Shown: positions 46,973 through 57,081, numbered from the stretch's first letter. The stretch: DNA of 64,000 nt from Bradyrhizobium sp. ARR65 (GCF_000472385.1 NZ_AWZU01000005.1:190363-254362), one strand, 5' to 3'. Notes: a model not told the origin generated them from the letters alone. Made by a program: numbers and translations.

Positions 46973-48106
46973 TCAGTTTGTCTCACGAGTAGTCGCGGCA
47001 ATCGGCACGTGGCCGGCATGCCCGTTCGTTGGGGCCGAACGCGCCGCCAACGTCGCGAGCTGGAGCTCGGGCGTAGCGCGCTTGCGTAGCAGCTTCTGAT
47101 AAACTCTCACGTAATCGGCGGCCATCCGGGTGGCAGAGAAGCGCTGCTCGAAGCGAGCGCGGATCGCCCTCCGGTCCAGCGCGAGCAGGGTTGGCATGGC
47201 CTGCACGGCGTGCTCGACGCTTTCCACAATGCGTCCGGTGATGCCGTCTTCGACGATTTCGGCGACCGACCCGCCGCGGAACGCCAGGACCGGCGTGCCG
47301 CATGCCATCGCCTCGATTATGACGAGGCCGAAGGGCTCTGGCCAGTCGATCGGAAACAGCAGTCCCGCTGCGTTTCCGAGGAATTCGGTCTTTTCGCTCT
47401 CGTTGATTTCGCCGATGAACTCCACCCCACCTCCGCCGAGCATCGGCGCGATGACCTCTCGGAAGTAGCTCTCATCGGCCTTGTCGACCTTCGCCGCGAT
47501 CTTCAGCGGCAGGCCTATGGCTCGCGCAATCGCAATGGCGCGGTCCGGCCGCTTCTCCGGGGAGATACGCCCGAGGAAGGCGAGATAGCCGCCGCAGGGC
47601 TCGAAAGTCGGCTTGTGCAGATCGACGGGAAGACCATGATAGACGGTCGCCACGAAATTGGCCCGCGGCAGCGGCGCGCGCTGGGCATTCGAGATGGAGA
47701 CGAGCGGCATCTCGGGGAAATGGGCGTAGAACGGCATATGATCGGCAAGGTCCTGCCGCCCGTGCAGCGTCGTCAGGGTCCGCTCCGCCTGGGTCCGAAA
47801 CAGCGGAAAATGCAGATAGTCGACATGGAAGTGGAGGATGTCGAACTCCCCCGCGCGCTCGCGAACCTTGTCGAGCAAAAGTATCTGGTGAGGCAGGGGG
47901 TCGCGGACGTCGGGATCGAGCCGCAAGGCTTGCGGGGTGCAGGGGACGAGCTCGGCGGAAGTGATGGAATCCCCGCTTGCGAATAACGTGACCTCATGCC
48001 CTTGCCTGACCAACTCTTCCGTCAGGTAATACACCACCCGCTCGGTCCCGCCATAAAGCCGCGGCGGTACGCTTTCGAATAGCGGGGCAACCTGCGCAAT
48101 CCTCAT
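46973..48106 (-). CDS. Glycosyltransferase family 4
   Basis: 377 residues of the GT-B fold. N-terminal acceptor motif is MRIAQVAPLFESVPPRLYGGTERVV, the linker is LAFLGRISPEKRPDRAI, and the donor site is LFPIDWPEPFGLVIIEAMACGTPVLAFRGGSVAEIVEDGITG, the E-x7-E motif of retaining GT4 enzymes. It transfers a sugar from a nucleotide donor in the cytoplasm. The acceptor is unknown; GT4 enzymes make capsule, LPS or compatible solutes such as sucrose or trehalose. Its place in a stress island would fit protective glycans, which is inference. Confidence 0.88.
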   Translation of the reverse strand: MRIAQVAPLFESVPPRLYGGTERVVYYLTEELVRQGHEVTLFASGDSITSAELVPCTPQALRLDPDVRDPLPHQILLLDKVRERAGEFDILHFHVDYLHFPLFRTQAERTLTTLHGRQDLADHMPFYAHFPEMPLVSISNAQRAPLPRANFVATVYHGLPVDLHKPTFEPCGGYLAFLGRISPEKRPDRAIAIARAIGLPLKIAAKVDKADESYFREVIAPMLGGGGVEFIGEINESEKTEFLGNAAGLLFPIDWPEPFGLVIIEAMACGTPVLAFRGGSVAEIVEDGITGRIVESVEHAVQAMPTLLALDRRAIRARFEQRFSATRMAADYVRVYQKLLRKRATPELQLATLAARSAPTNGHAGHVPIAATTRETN

Positions 48107-48204
48107 TCCATCCTCCGTGCTTGCATTTCAACTCGTGTGGCTCGGTGAGCCGTCCGGCATCGCTTTCGATCCATGCAGCCAAGCCGGACCGGCGCGCGGC
48201 AGCG

Positions 48205-49244
<1,040 letters not shown>

Positions 49245-49331
49245 TCGAAGAGCCGCCCGCGTGTGATGGCGTACGCGGCGTGGCGGTCGCCGCGACCGCG
49301 GACGCGCCTGCTAGATAGAAAGGAGAGAACA

Positions 49332-49829
49332 ATGGCTATGACTGATCTGATCCCCTGGGGCCGCGGTCGCGATCTGACCACGCGCCGCAGCGAAGATTAC
49401 AATCCATTCCTGACGCTGCATCGGGAGATGAACCGCCTGTTCGACGATGTCTTCCGAGGCTTCGATGTTGCGCCGTTCGGCGGCGGCTTTTTCGAGCAAT
49501 CGATGAGGTGGCCGAGCATCGAGGTCAACGAGACCGACAAGGACGTGAAGGTCACTGCGGAACTGCCGGGGCTCGACGATAAAGACGTTCAGGTCGAACT
49601 CGCCAACGGTGTCCTGTCGATCAAGGGCGAGAAGAAGACCGAAACGGAAGACAAGGATCGCCGGTTCAGCGAGCGCTACTACGGTCGGTTTGAACGGCGC
49701 ATCCCGGTCGAGGACGTGGATCAGGACAAGATATCTGCCGCGTTCAAGAACGGTGTGCTGACGGTCACCATGCCGAAGCTGCCGCAAACGGAATCGAAAG
49801 TGAGACGCATAGCGGTCAACTCCAAATAG
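49332..49829 (+). CDS. Small heat-shock protein (D), class C type
   Basis: 165 residues from MAMTDLIPWGRG (AAAGGAGAGAAC box). The crystallin domain is WPSIEVNETDKDVKVTAELPGLDDKDVQVELANGVLSIKGEKK to AFKNGVLTVTMPKLPQTESKVRRIAV, a longer N-terminus with NPFLTLHREMNRLFDDVFRGFD. This is the class that co-occurs with the A type. It is likely in one transcript with hsp20 C, with a strong hairpin terminator after it. Confidence 0.95.
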   Translation: MAMTDLIPWGRGRDLTTRRSEDYNPFLTLHREMNRLFDDVFRGFDVAPFGGGFFEQSMRWPSIEVNETDKDVKVTAELPGLDDKDVQVELANGVLSIKGEKKTETEDKDRRFSERYYGRFERRIPVEDVDQDKISAAFKNGVLTVTMPKLPQTESKVRRIAVNSK

Positions 49830-49837
49830 CGAATGGA

Positions 49838-49875
49838 CGGGAGCGGGAGTTTCCGCTCCCGCCGCGACTTTTTTC
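49838..49875 (+). terminator. Rho-independent terminator after hsp20 D
   Basis: CGGGAGCGG (49838-49846) and CCGCTCCCG (49853-49861) form a 9-bp perfect stem with a 6-nt loop, followed by CCGCGAC then TTTTTT. It closes the hsp20 C-D unit. Confidence 0.85.
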
Positions 49876-49984
49876 CGATTGGACGAGGACGCTTTTCCCG
49901 ACCTTGTCTGGCCAAATGGCACGGGCTGGTGCTGCCTAGGGAGGTGTAGGTTTCCGGACGGCGAACACTTGCAAGGGGTGCGCC

Positions 49985-50413
49985 ATGAAAGGTTTGTCAT
50001 TCAGCGAGCTTGGAGATTTTGAATGAAAAATCCTGGCCGTGTTCGAGCGTTACGGTCGCGATGGCCGTGCGATCACGACGGAGAGCCTCGCAGCCCATAC
50101 GGGCATGTCGGTCGGCTCTCCGGAATTCGCCAGAGCCGTAACGAGCCTCTTGGCGCGAGGATTCATCAAGCGAGCGGGCGGAGACCCTATACCGGGCACG
50201 CCCGTGGCGTTTCGGCTCACGGGGGAGTTACCTGCACCGCGTACCAATATCGCGGGTCCGACCTCAGACCGCCGAAGAGCTAATCCGTCGAATCAATCGG
50301 GCCGAGAGCATCAACGCGCGGTTAACTCTGCTTCCGAACGGGAAGTCCAGATCCCTAAGGGGGGTTCTGGCCTAATCATCATGATAGAGTCTCTGAGGCG
50401 AGAAGCTGGTTGA
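49985..50413 (+). pseudogene. Winged-helix-like gene with in-frame TGA at codon 14
   Basis: ATG at 49985 has a good AAGGGG box. It reads MKGLSFSELGDFE then TGA (50024-50026) then, in the same frame, KILAVFERYGRDGRAITTESLAAHTGMSV...EFARAVTSLLARGFIKRAGG, a typical winged-helix DNA-binding segment, to the stop at 50411. The start, spacing and frame are continuous across the TGA, so it looks like a point nonsense mutation. A GTG at 50039 could give a shortened protein of 124 residues. Sequencing error, read-through or true inactivation cannot be told apart. The C-terminal half is low-complexity. Confidence 0.6.
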
Positions 50414-50415
50414 AA

Positions 50416-50610
50416 ATGGACGCGAAACGGGGATCAAGTTTTGCGGGCGCCGCAGATGTCGTCGCGCATGCGGAAGCGGCGGCTCAATACCTGAAAGAGC
50501 TGCGCCTGGCTTGCGCGAACGGTGACAAGAGCGCGGCGCGCAGAGCTCTGCGCCAGGCGATCAACGAGCTCGAACTGGCCCGAGCCATGTTGCGGACCGG
50601 TATTGATTAG
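50416..50610 (+). CDS. Small helical hypothetical protein, 64 aa
   Basis: ATG at 50416, only 2 bp after the stop of the winged-helix gene, so it was co-transcribed with it. Mostly helix: FAGAADVVAHAEAAAQYLKELRLACANGDKSAARRALRQAINELELARAMLR. Resembles a small amphipathic bundle. No known family. Confidence 0.55.
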   Translation: MDAKRGSSFAGAADVVAHAEAAAQYLKELRLACANGDKSAARRALRQAINELELARAMLRTGID

Positions 50611-50625
50611 CCAAAGGAGGCCATC

Positions 50626-50847
50626 ATGGCTATGGACCTCCACCACGCGGTGACGGACGCGCTTGAAACTATCAAGGCCGGCGGTCTCATCCGCAAATAT
50701 AGCTTGACCTATCTCGGTCGGAGCGAGGCGCCGCGTATTACTATCTGGAAGGCGGCTGACGTTTCAGATGACGAGCTGCGCCGCAAGCTGGTGGAATCAT
50801 TGGCTGGCCTTGCAGCTGAGTCGCAGTTGACGATCGAAAAGGATTGA
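50626..50847 (+). CDS. Small hypothetical protein, 73 aa
   Basis: ATG at 50626 after a strong AAAGGAGGCCATC. Sequence MAMDLHHAVTDALETIKAGGLIRKYSLTYLGRSEAPRITIWKAADVSDDELRRKLVESLAGLA looks like a compact alpha/beta fold. No family recognised. The third gene of the run starting at 49985, tightly spaced, so likely an operon in the stress island. Confidence 0.65.
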   Translation: MAMDLHHAVTDALETIKAGGLIRKYSLTYLGRSEAPRITIWKAADVSDDELRRKLVESLAGLAAESQLTIEKD

Positions 50848-50972
50848 GAAACGGCCGCGCCCGGCACTGTACATAACCTATTTGAGGTTGTCGGACTTAT
50901 TAGCTTGCAGGAGATCGGGCGCGACGCGAGCAAGTCTGGTCGGCGACGAGCCGAGACGATCAAAACCGATAA

Positions 50973-52679
50973 CTATGATCGATCCGTCTGCGCCTGCAAT
51001 GGAACAGTCGCCGCTTTGGCGCGAAGCATCGATTGGATCTTGGCTGAGAGTTCCCTGGAGGAATAGGGCTTGCTCAGAAGGAGGCCGCCACCGATCCGTT
51101 TACTGGTCGCCTCGACAAGGTCCGGATAGCCACTGCAATACACGATTGGCAATCCAGGGCGCCGTCGCTGCAGTTCGAGCCCGACCTCCAACCCGGACAC
51201 ACCGGGCATCGCGAGATCGACGATCGCCAGGTCGACGGTCTGATCGGAAATTGCTGCGAGCGCGCCATCCAAGTTATCTGCTGCGATTGCCCGATATCCG
51301 AGATCGTCAAGGATGCTGCGCGTCGTCTCCAGGACGGCCGGATCGTCGTCGACCACAAGGATCAGCTCCTTTCCACCTGCACCCGGAGAGCCGGCCTGGT
51401 TTTTCTCCTTTTTGACAGCGTCCATTGATCGTGGCAGCAAGATGCGCACCACCGTCCCCCGACCAACCTCACTCTCGATTTTCACGGTTCCGCCCGACTG
51501 GCGCGCAAAGCCGTATACCTGCGACAAGCCAAGGCCTGTCCCTTTACCGGGCGGCTTCGTTGTGAAGAACGGATCGAAGGCTCGAGCTAGAACCTCCGGC
51601 GGCATGCCGGTCCCGGTATCTTTCACGGCAATCGACACATACTGGCCGGGCTTGATGTCCGCTTCCAGGTTATCAGGAGCCCAATCGACGCCCGTCGTCT
51701 CGATCGTCAGGAGCCCCCCTTCTGGCATGGCATCTCGCGCGTTGATCGCGAGATTGAGCAGCATAAGCTCGAGCTGTGTTGCATCGGCCAGTGCAGGCCA
51801 AAGGTCCTTCTGCGTGATCACGTCGACGCGTATTCCCGCTCCCAGAGTTCGTGAGAGGAGCTCGGCGACGGTCCAGGCCAGTTCGTTCGTATCGACAGGC
51901 TCCGGAGCAAGATGTTGTTTGCGAGAGAACGCAAGCAACTGCCCAACGAGTTTGGCTCCGCGTTGAGCGCCATGCATGGCATTGCGGACATGCTTCTGAA
52001 TGCGCTCGTCGCTCGCTCGAACGGAGATCAGCTCGAGACTTCCCATGATCGCCATCAAGAGATTGTTGAAATCGTGCGCGATGCCGCCCGTGAGTTGCCC
52101 GACCGCTTCCATCTTTTGTGCCTGACGCAGCGCGACTTCCGTGCGTTCGCGCTCCGCCATTTCCGCCATCAAGCGCTTGTTTGCTTCGGAGAGCTGTTCG
52201 GTCCGCTCCTCGACGCGTCGCTCCAGTGTTTCGGCCAGATCTTTCAATTGCCGCAGATACTGCTCGGCCTGGCGCTGCCGCCTGCGAGCTCGAACGGCTG
52301 CCCAGACGGCACTCTTGAGCGATGTCGCGGCCAACGGGCGTTCGAGCACGGTGACGTTGCCAAGCAGCTCGATCAACTCCGTCAAAACAGGGCCATTTTG
52401 GCCTGATCGCAGGGTGAGCAGTACAAACGGGAAGTCCGACCATGGCGGCTGGTCGGCGATCCACCGCGCCAATGCGCCACGATGCTCGTGGATGAGTGCT
52501 TCCTCGGCGACGACGGCTGCCGCCGCCGCGTTCAGGCGGCCGACCAGTTCCGGGAGACTGGACTGCTCCACGGCCTCGATGCCCGCCTCATGCAGCGCTG
52601 TACAGACGACGGCGGCATCGCGGCCGAACGGTGCCAGCACAAGCACCGGCCGGCCCGACCTTCCTTCAAGGCTGTCCAT
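50973..52679 (-). CDS. Hybrid histidine kinase with C-terminal receiver, partner of KaiC-like
   Basis: 568 residues from MDSLEGRSGRP, overlapping the KaiC-like stop by 14 bp. Order: an N-terminal pseudo-receiver-like domain (PVLVLAPFGRDAAVVCTALHEAGIEAVE), a coiled coil (LETLERRVEERTEQLSEANKRLMAEMAERERTEVALRQAQK), HisKA with the phosphoacceptor in GGIAHDFNNLL, HATPase (NLAINARDAM, DTGTGMPPEVLARAFDPFFTTKPPGKGTGLGL), then a receiver (LVVDDDPAVLETTR with phosphoacceptor Asp in AIVDLAMPGVSG). No transmembrane helix, so it is a cytoplasmic kinase. It probably senses the state of the ATPase next to it. Confidence 0.88.
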   Translation of the reverse strand: MDSLEGRSGRPVLVLAPFGRDAAVVCTALHEAGIEAVEQSSLPELVGRLNAAAAAVVAEEALIHEHRGALARWIADQPPWSDFPFVLLTLRSGQNGPVLTELIELLGNVTVLERPLAATSLKSAVWAAVRARRRQRQAEQYLRQLKDLAETLERRVEERTEQLSEANKRLMAEMAERERTEVALRQAQKMEAVGQLTGGIAHDFNNLLMAIMGSLELISVRASDERIQKHVRNAMHGAQRGAKLVGQLLAFSRKQHLAPEPVDTNELAWTVAELLSRTLGAGIRVDVITQKDLWPALADATQLELMLLNLAINARDAMPEGGLLTIETTGVDWAPDNLEADIKPGQYVSIAVKDTGTGMPPEVLARAFDPFFTTKPPGKGTGLGLSQVYGFARQSGGTVKIESEVGRGTVVRILLPRSMDAVKKEKNQAGSPGAGGKELILVVDDDPAVLETTRSILDDLGYRAIAADNLDGALAAISDQTVDLAIVDLAMPGVSGLEVGLELQRRRPGLPIVYCSGYPDLVEATSKRIGGGLLLSKPYSSRELSAKIQSMLRAKAATVPLQAQTDRS

Positions 52680-54177
52680 CGGTCCTCGTGAGCAGGGCGG
52701 AGTGCTCTCCGGTATATGTCGGAGAGCCGGACAAGACTCCCTGGAATTCCGAGAGAGGGGGGCCGACGCGGATCCCGCGGTTGTCGAGCCGGTATTCCCT
52801 GATCTCGTCCTCGTGGCGGCCGGTGCGCTTCTTGAGTACCGAGATGGCGCGGCGAATCTTCCCGGCGGCTTCGAAAAAGCGAAGGAGAAGGACGGCATCG
52901 CTGAGGTAGGTCAGGTCGACGCTGGATTGCATCGAACCGAGCAGCCCGTGCTGGGCCAATGTCAGGATCGTGACCACGCCGCGATGATTAAGATAAGTCA
53001 GCATCTCGTGCATCAGCAACAGCATGAACTGCTCGGCAGGCATGGCGTTCTGATAGCCACTCAGGCTGTCCAGCACCACGATCCGGACATGATCCGCCTC
53101 GACTCGCCTGCGGACCATCCCCGTCAGTTCGCCCGGAGAGAGCTCGGCAGGATCGACCTGCTCAAGGATGAGCTGTCCGGAAGCGATCGGCTGTTCCAGG
53201 TGCCAGCCCATTCCCGCTGCGCGCTTGCTCAGGATCGCCTTTGTCTCGTCGAAGGTAACTAACAGTGCGCGCTCGCCTCGCCGAAGTGCCGCCATCACGA
53301 ACTGCATGGCGATCGAGGATTTCCCTGAACCGGAGGGCCCCATGAGCAAGGTGCTGGTGCCGCGGTCGAGCCCTTGACCGAGCAGTTCGTCGAGCTCAGC
53401 AATGCCGCTGAGGAGCGGTTCGGCACCTGTCGCGCCGTCGGCATGCTCGGCTGCGATCAGCCGCGGGAAGAGCGCAATGCCGCCCTTGCGAATTACAAAA
53501 TCGTGGAACCCGCCGCGGAAGTTACGCCCGCGCATCTTGAAGACGCGCAGCCTCCGCCGCTCGGCGCCGTATTGCAGAGCGTAGTGATCGAGCCGGACCA
53601 CACCATGAACGAGGCTGTGAAGGTTGAGATCATCGCTCGCCTCGGTGAGGTCGTCGAGGAACAGGGCAGTGCACCGTTGTTGCGCCAGGAAGTGCTTCAG
53701 CGCGATCACCTGCCTGCGATAACGGAGCGGGTTCTGGGCAAGGAGCCTAATCTCGGAGAGGCTGTCGAAGACGACGCGGGCAGGGGCTACCCGCCTGACC
53801 TCGTCCAAGGTCATTTTTATGGTTTCGCCAAGCTCAAGGTCCGAGGCATAGACCACGGTTTGCTGTTGCTTGGGATCCAGGCTGAGCTCCGCCGGGACGA
53901 GCTCAAAGATATCGATCCCGTGGAGGTCCCAGCCGTGCGTCTCGGCAACTTGCTCCAACTCGTCCTTGCTCTCAGAGAGCGTGATGTACAGGCAACGCTC
54001 GCCGCTGGCTGCGCCGTCGAGAAGGAATTGAAGCGCAAGCGTCGTTTTACCCGTCCCTGGCTGGCCTTCGATCAGATGAACCCTGTTTGAAGCAAATCCG
54101 CCATCAAGGATGCCGTCAAGGCCGGCAACGCCGGCGGAGACAGGGCTGATCTTCGTGCCCGGTTTTGGATCGTTCAT
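52666..54177 (-). CDS. KaiC-like double-RecA ATPase
   Basis: 503 residues with two RecA-like domains. Walker A1 GQPGTGKTT at residues 38-46, Walker A2 GPSGSGKSS about 280-288; a Walker-B-like hydrophobic-D is RVVFDSLSEIRLL and IVVLDSLSGYQNAM in the second domain. This is the KaiC layout. Cyanobacterial KaiC autokinase uses Ser/Thr near the end of domain 2; the corresponding tail here is not readily aligned. There is no kaiB gene in the window. Non-cyanobacterial KaiC proteins are reported in stress responses, which fits the setting. Confidence 0.85.
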   Translation of the reverse strand: MNDPKPGTKISPVSAGVAGLDGILDGGFASNRVHLIEGQPGTGKTTLALQFLLDGAASGERCLYITLSESKDELEQVAETHGWDLHGIDIFELVPAELSLDPKQQQTVVYASDLELGETIKMTLDEVRRVAPARVVFDSLSEIRLLAQNPLRYRRQVIALKHFLAQQRCTALFLDDLTEASDDLNLHSLVHGVVRLDHYALQYGAERRRLRVFKMRGRNFRGGFHDFVIRKGGIALFPRLIAAEHADGATGAEPLLSGIAELDELLGQGLDRGTSTLLMGPSGSGKSSIAMQFVMAALRRGERALLVTFDETKAILSKRAAGMGWHLEQPIASGQLILEQVDPAELSPGELTGMVRRRVEADHVRIVVLDSLSGYQNAMPAEQFMLLLMHEMLTYLNHRGVVTILTLAQHGLLGSMQSSVDLTYLSDAVLLLRFFEAAGKIRRAISVLKKRTGRHEDEIREYRLDNRGIRVGPPLSEFQGVLSGSPTYTGEHSALLTRTDGQP

Positions 54178-54516
54178 AGGCTTGTCCAGTCAAGCGGCTG
54201 CGCACGGTCGCGCGCAGGTTTGGCTCCGCCCGATCGGCAACAAGTTGATGGGTGATGTCTTGCTTTCCGTGAACGCCGCGCCAAAGCCCGTGAACAGGCA
54301 CCCTGAAGAGCTCCACAGCAGTCATTTTGGTACGATTTCCTGCTGTCCTGTCAAGCCGGTGATTGCAGTCATGGCCAAGCCCCCAAATTGGCCTCGGCAG
54401 CTGAGAATCATAAACCCCAGTCGCACCGGCAGCTCGCATCAGGCGACTATGGCTGGCGCGGTTGGATACATCTAAGGTCAGGCTCGTTGTTGCCAATCTT
54501 CAACAAACGACCTGCC
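54178..54516. other. Divergent region between kaiC-like and marC genes
   Basis: 339 bp with no supportable ORF. It should hold promoters for both directions. No CIRCE, ROSE or long dyad found. Confidence 0.4.
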
Positions 54517-55155
54517 ATGGCCTGGAATAAGTTCATCGGCATTACGATGCTGCTCTACGCACTGACGAACCCCGTCGGTGTCATTCCGATATTCTTGGCG
54601 CTGACCCGCCAAGCAGGGAGCATCAAGACGCATCGGATCATCCTGCTGGCCTGTGCAGCGGTGGCGGTCTTCTTTGTTGGGTCTGCCATGCTTGGGAAGG
54701 AGATCCTGCAGTTCTTCAATGTCGGGCTCGATGACTTTCGTATAGCGGGCGGACTGCTCGCCTTGGTCATCGCGTTCGAAATGTTTCAGGCGCAATATGG
54801 GAAGTTCATACCGCGCGCCGACGAGGCGAGCGGCAGCGAGATCGACATACACGGCCTCGCGATTACGCCTTTCGCGATTCCGCTGCTGGTCGGGCCGGCC
54901 GAGATGAGCATCATGATTACTCTTTCCAATGACAATCCAGGGTGGATCGCCAAGGCGCTGCTCGCAGCGGCCGCACTGGTCGCAACTGTCCTTATCGGAC
55001 TGACGCTCTGGGCGGCTGCAGCCATAGAGCGCTTCTTGGGCAGGACCGGCATTAGCGTGATGACCCGGGTCATGGCTCTCGTCGTCGCAGCGATCGGCGT
55101 GAACTTCATCATGACGGGCATCAGAAACGAATTGCCGGGATTGGCGGGTAGATAA
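54517..55155 (+). CDS. MarC/YchE-family inner-membrane protein
   Basis: 212 residues from MAWNKFIG. Six hydrophobic helices in the family pattern: FIGITMLLYALTNPVGVIPIFLALT, ILLACAAVAVFFVGSAMLG, then ITPFAIPLLVGPAEMSIMITLS, and VMTRVMALVVAAIGVNFIMTGI. The NPVG and GPA motifs are diagnostic of the UPF0056/MarC group. E. coli MarC was once tied to multidrug resistance, but that role is disputed, so function is unknown. SD is weak. Confidence 0.88.
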   Translation: MAWNKFIGITMLLYALTNPVGVIPIFLALTRQAGSIKTHRIILLACAAVAVFFVGSAMLGKEILQFFNVGLDDFRIAGGLLALVIAFEMFQAQYGKFIPRADEASGSEIDIHGLAITPFAIPLLVGPAEMSIMITLSNDNPGWIAKALLAAAALVATVLIGLTLWAAAAIERFLGRTGISVMTRVMALVVAAIGVNFIMTGIRNELPGLAGR

Positions 55156-55303
55156 CGTCCCGATCGAGCTCGTTGAACAGGAGAAAAAGGGGCCGGACTT
55201 TGAGGCCAATCGGGCATCAATGTTCGACCCGCGCAAGGATCGATATGTTCGGATTTACGACTGCCGACCTGCAGAGCGGACCCCTCATGGTAGGCATCCC
55301 GTC

Positions 55304-55573
55304 TCATGCTGATCGCCGGTGCAGCGAATTTGAGGCGCATGGCTCAGCCGCGGGCGTGGCAGCGCGTTTGTTCCAGCGCTCAATCGCCTTTGAGACGGTC
55401 GGCGCCGTCGGGCCAAATGCAGAGCATTTTTTGCATACAGCGAATTTGGGATCGACATCACTGTTCACCCAAATCTCCGAGCCGCCGCAGAAAGGGCAGG
55501 GCAGCGGTTGTCCAGAGAACGACATGCCGCGCACTGCATCATCAGTGGGAGCCTGAGTAGGGCTTCGGTGCAT
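55304..55573 (-). CDS. Lar-family restriction-alleviation-like zinc-ribbon protein
   Basis: 89 residues from ATG at 55573. The core LPCPFCGGSEIWVNSD and AVCKKCSAFGPTAPTVSKAIERWNKRA has two CxxC pairs and the AIxxWNxR ending typical of Lar-like proteins. The N- and C-terminal extensions are unstructured. Phage Lar modulates type I restriction, but host relatives are of unknown role. No restriction gene is nearby, so the name reflects fold only. Confidence 0.75.
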   Translation of the reverse strand: MHRSPTQAPTDDAVRGMSFSGQPLPCPFCGGSEIWVNSDVDPKFAVCKKCSAFGPTAPTVSKAIERWNKRAATPAAEPCASNSLHRRSA

Positions 55574-55733
55574 GGCGTCCTGTCCTATTGAAGCCTTAGC
55601 GGGAGGACAACGTCTGGAATCAGATTGCATTGCCAGTCAGGACAGCAGTTCGGCGAGCGCGTTGGCAAGCTTTCGTTTGACTTCCGACGTGCACCGTCTG
55701 CAAGCGCCGCGCTCGCAAAGCGACGCTGCAGCC

Positions 55734-55916
55734 CTAGAGCCTATCGGGGCTGTCCACCGCGTTCAGTTCTGCATCGATTTTTTCGAGGAGGCGCTCGATC
55801 TCCTCGCGTTCCTTGGGGCCAGGATGTTCGTCCAGTCGACTGAGCAAATCCTGCTTTCGCGTGAGAAGCGCTGCAATGCTCGTCATCGGAGGAGCCAGTT
55901 CGTGATGCTGCAACAT
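55734..55916 (-). CDS. Small coiled-coil protein, 60 aa
   Basis: ATG at 55916 follows GGAGTGTCGACCA. Reads MLQHHELAPPMTSIAALLTRKQDLLSRLDEHPGPKEREEIERLLEKIDAELNAVDSPDRL, a short helical hairpin. MTSIAALL (55886) is an alternative start. No function recognised. Upstream frame is arginine-rich noise. Confidence 0.55.
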   Translation of the reverse strand: MLQHHELAPPMTSIAALLTRKQDLLSRLDEHPGPKEREEIERLLEKIDAELNAVDSPDRL

Positions 55917-56460
55917 TGGTCGACACTCCATCTTTCCGCTGATGGCATCTTCCCATCGATGGCGCAGCCCAAGCTCCGGCACTGGGCTGGACTGCGCAGC
56001 CGCCGCGGCACGCGGACAAAACTCACGCCCAGAGCGCCGGTTCCGGGCTGTTGCGAGCGATATGGTCAAAATCGGGCCTGCTGTCAGGCAAAAGGTTCAT
56101 TTCGATTTTCTCGGCCCGCCAAATCGCAGCTGCTCCACGCAACGGCAATCCTCCGCCAGTGGAACCACGACGCTTGTGCCTCGTTGGCACCCGCCAGGAC
56201 ACCGCGCTGGGTCGGCGAAACGATGCAGGGCGGCGGGTGACATCCAAGTGTTCTCTGCGCTCCTGTGCAGCCGTGGAGTTTCGGCCCCGGGGTCAGAGGC
56301 TACCATCGCGCGCCCCGTGATCTTGGTGGATTTCGGAGCAGCCGCTGCGCAGCCAAAGCCGCACGGCGAGGCACAGACAGGACGGGCGGCCGAGGAGTCT
56401 CGCAAACGCTTATCTGGCTGAGTGTGCGCTTTGTGATGAACCGTTTGTTGAAGAAGTTTG
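55917..56460. other. Region with no supportable gene
   Basis: Overlapping frames on both strands (for example plus 55942-56421) lack domains, start contexts and coherent composition. It precedes the greA-like gene and may hold its promoter. Confidence 0.35.
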
Positions 56461-56937
56461 ATGATGAAATATCCCATGACCGCGGCGGGCCATGCTGCCC
56501 TTCGGGATGAGCTGAGGGATCGCGTTCGAAACGAGCGGCCCCGCCTTGCCAAGCGCATTCAAGAGGCGATCGCCGATGACCCCAACTTGGTTGAGAACTC
56601 CGAATACCAGGCCGCGCTTGCCGAGCAGAGCGTCAACGAGATCCGAATAGCCGAGTTGGAGGACAGACTCGCGCGTGCCGAAGTCATAGATGTCTCCAAG
56701 CTTTCGGGCGAAACCGTCAAATTCGGCGCAACGGTAACGCTGATGGACGAGGACACCGGCGAGAAGCGGATTTGCCAACTCGTTGGCGAGCCAGAAGCCA
56801 ACGTGAGCAGGGGCAAGATCTCCGTGAGTTCGCCGATCGGACGCGCCTTGATCGGGAAGACCAAAGGCACAGCAGTTGTCGTGGAGACTCCCCGGGGCGA
56901 CAAGATTTACAGGATCGAGAAAGTTGAATGGCTGTGA
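56461..56937 (+). CDS. GreA/GreB-family transcript cleavage factor (island copy)
   Basis: About 158 residues. N-terminal coiled-coil: LRDELRDRVRNERPRLAKRIQEAIADDPNLVENSEYQAALAEQSVNEIRIAELEDRLARAEV, where the acidic tip (DDPNLVENSEY) contacts the polymerase catalytic magnesium; C-terminal FKBP-like domain: GATVTLMDEDTGEKRICQLVGEPEAN, SPIGRALIGKTKG. This is the GreA/Rnk class. The usual GreA tip is GDLSENAEY; here DDPNLVENSEY keeps an acidic-Asn-Glu pattern but is altered, so cleavage activity may differ. It is a second, island-borne factor, assuming a normal chromosomal greA exists. Confidence 0.85.
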   Translation: MMKYPMTAAGHAALRDELRDRVRNERPRLAKRIQEAIADDPNLVENSEYQAALAEQSVNEIRIAELEDRLARAEVIDVSKLSGETVKFGATVTLMDEDTGEKRICQLVGEPEANVSRGKISVSSPIGRALIGKTKGTAVVVETPRGDKIYRIEKVEWL

Positions 56938-57081
56938 GGAGCGAGAGAAACCGCGAGCGGCAAAGGCAACGTGGACGCGTCTTAACGGATTGTAAAGATT
57001 AGCATTTTTCGAAGCCGCTTTTGGTGGGCTTCGAGCCGATGCCGGCGGTCAGGTGCGACCAAGTCCCCCTTCAAAGTGCGG

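Noticed and set aside
49245..49331. Second ROSE thermometer before Hsp20 D
   Set aside because: The leader has short GC stems, but I could not find the TTGCT/AGGA pairing that hides the SD.
55304..55573. Evidence for an anti-restriction system
   Set aside because: The Lar-like fold alone does not show this; no phage or restriction genes are nearby.
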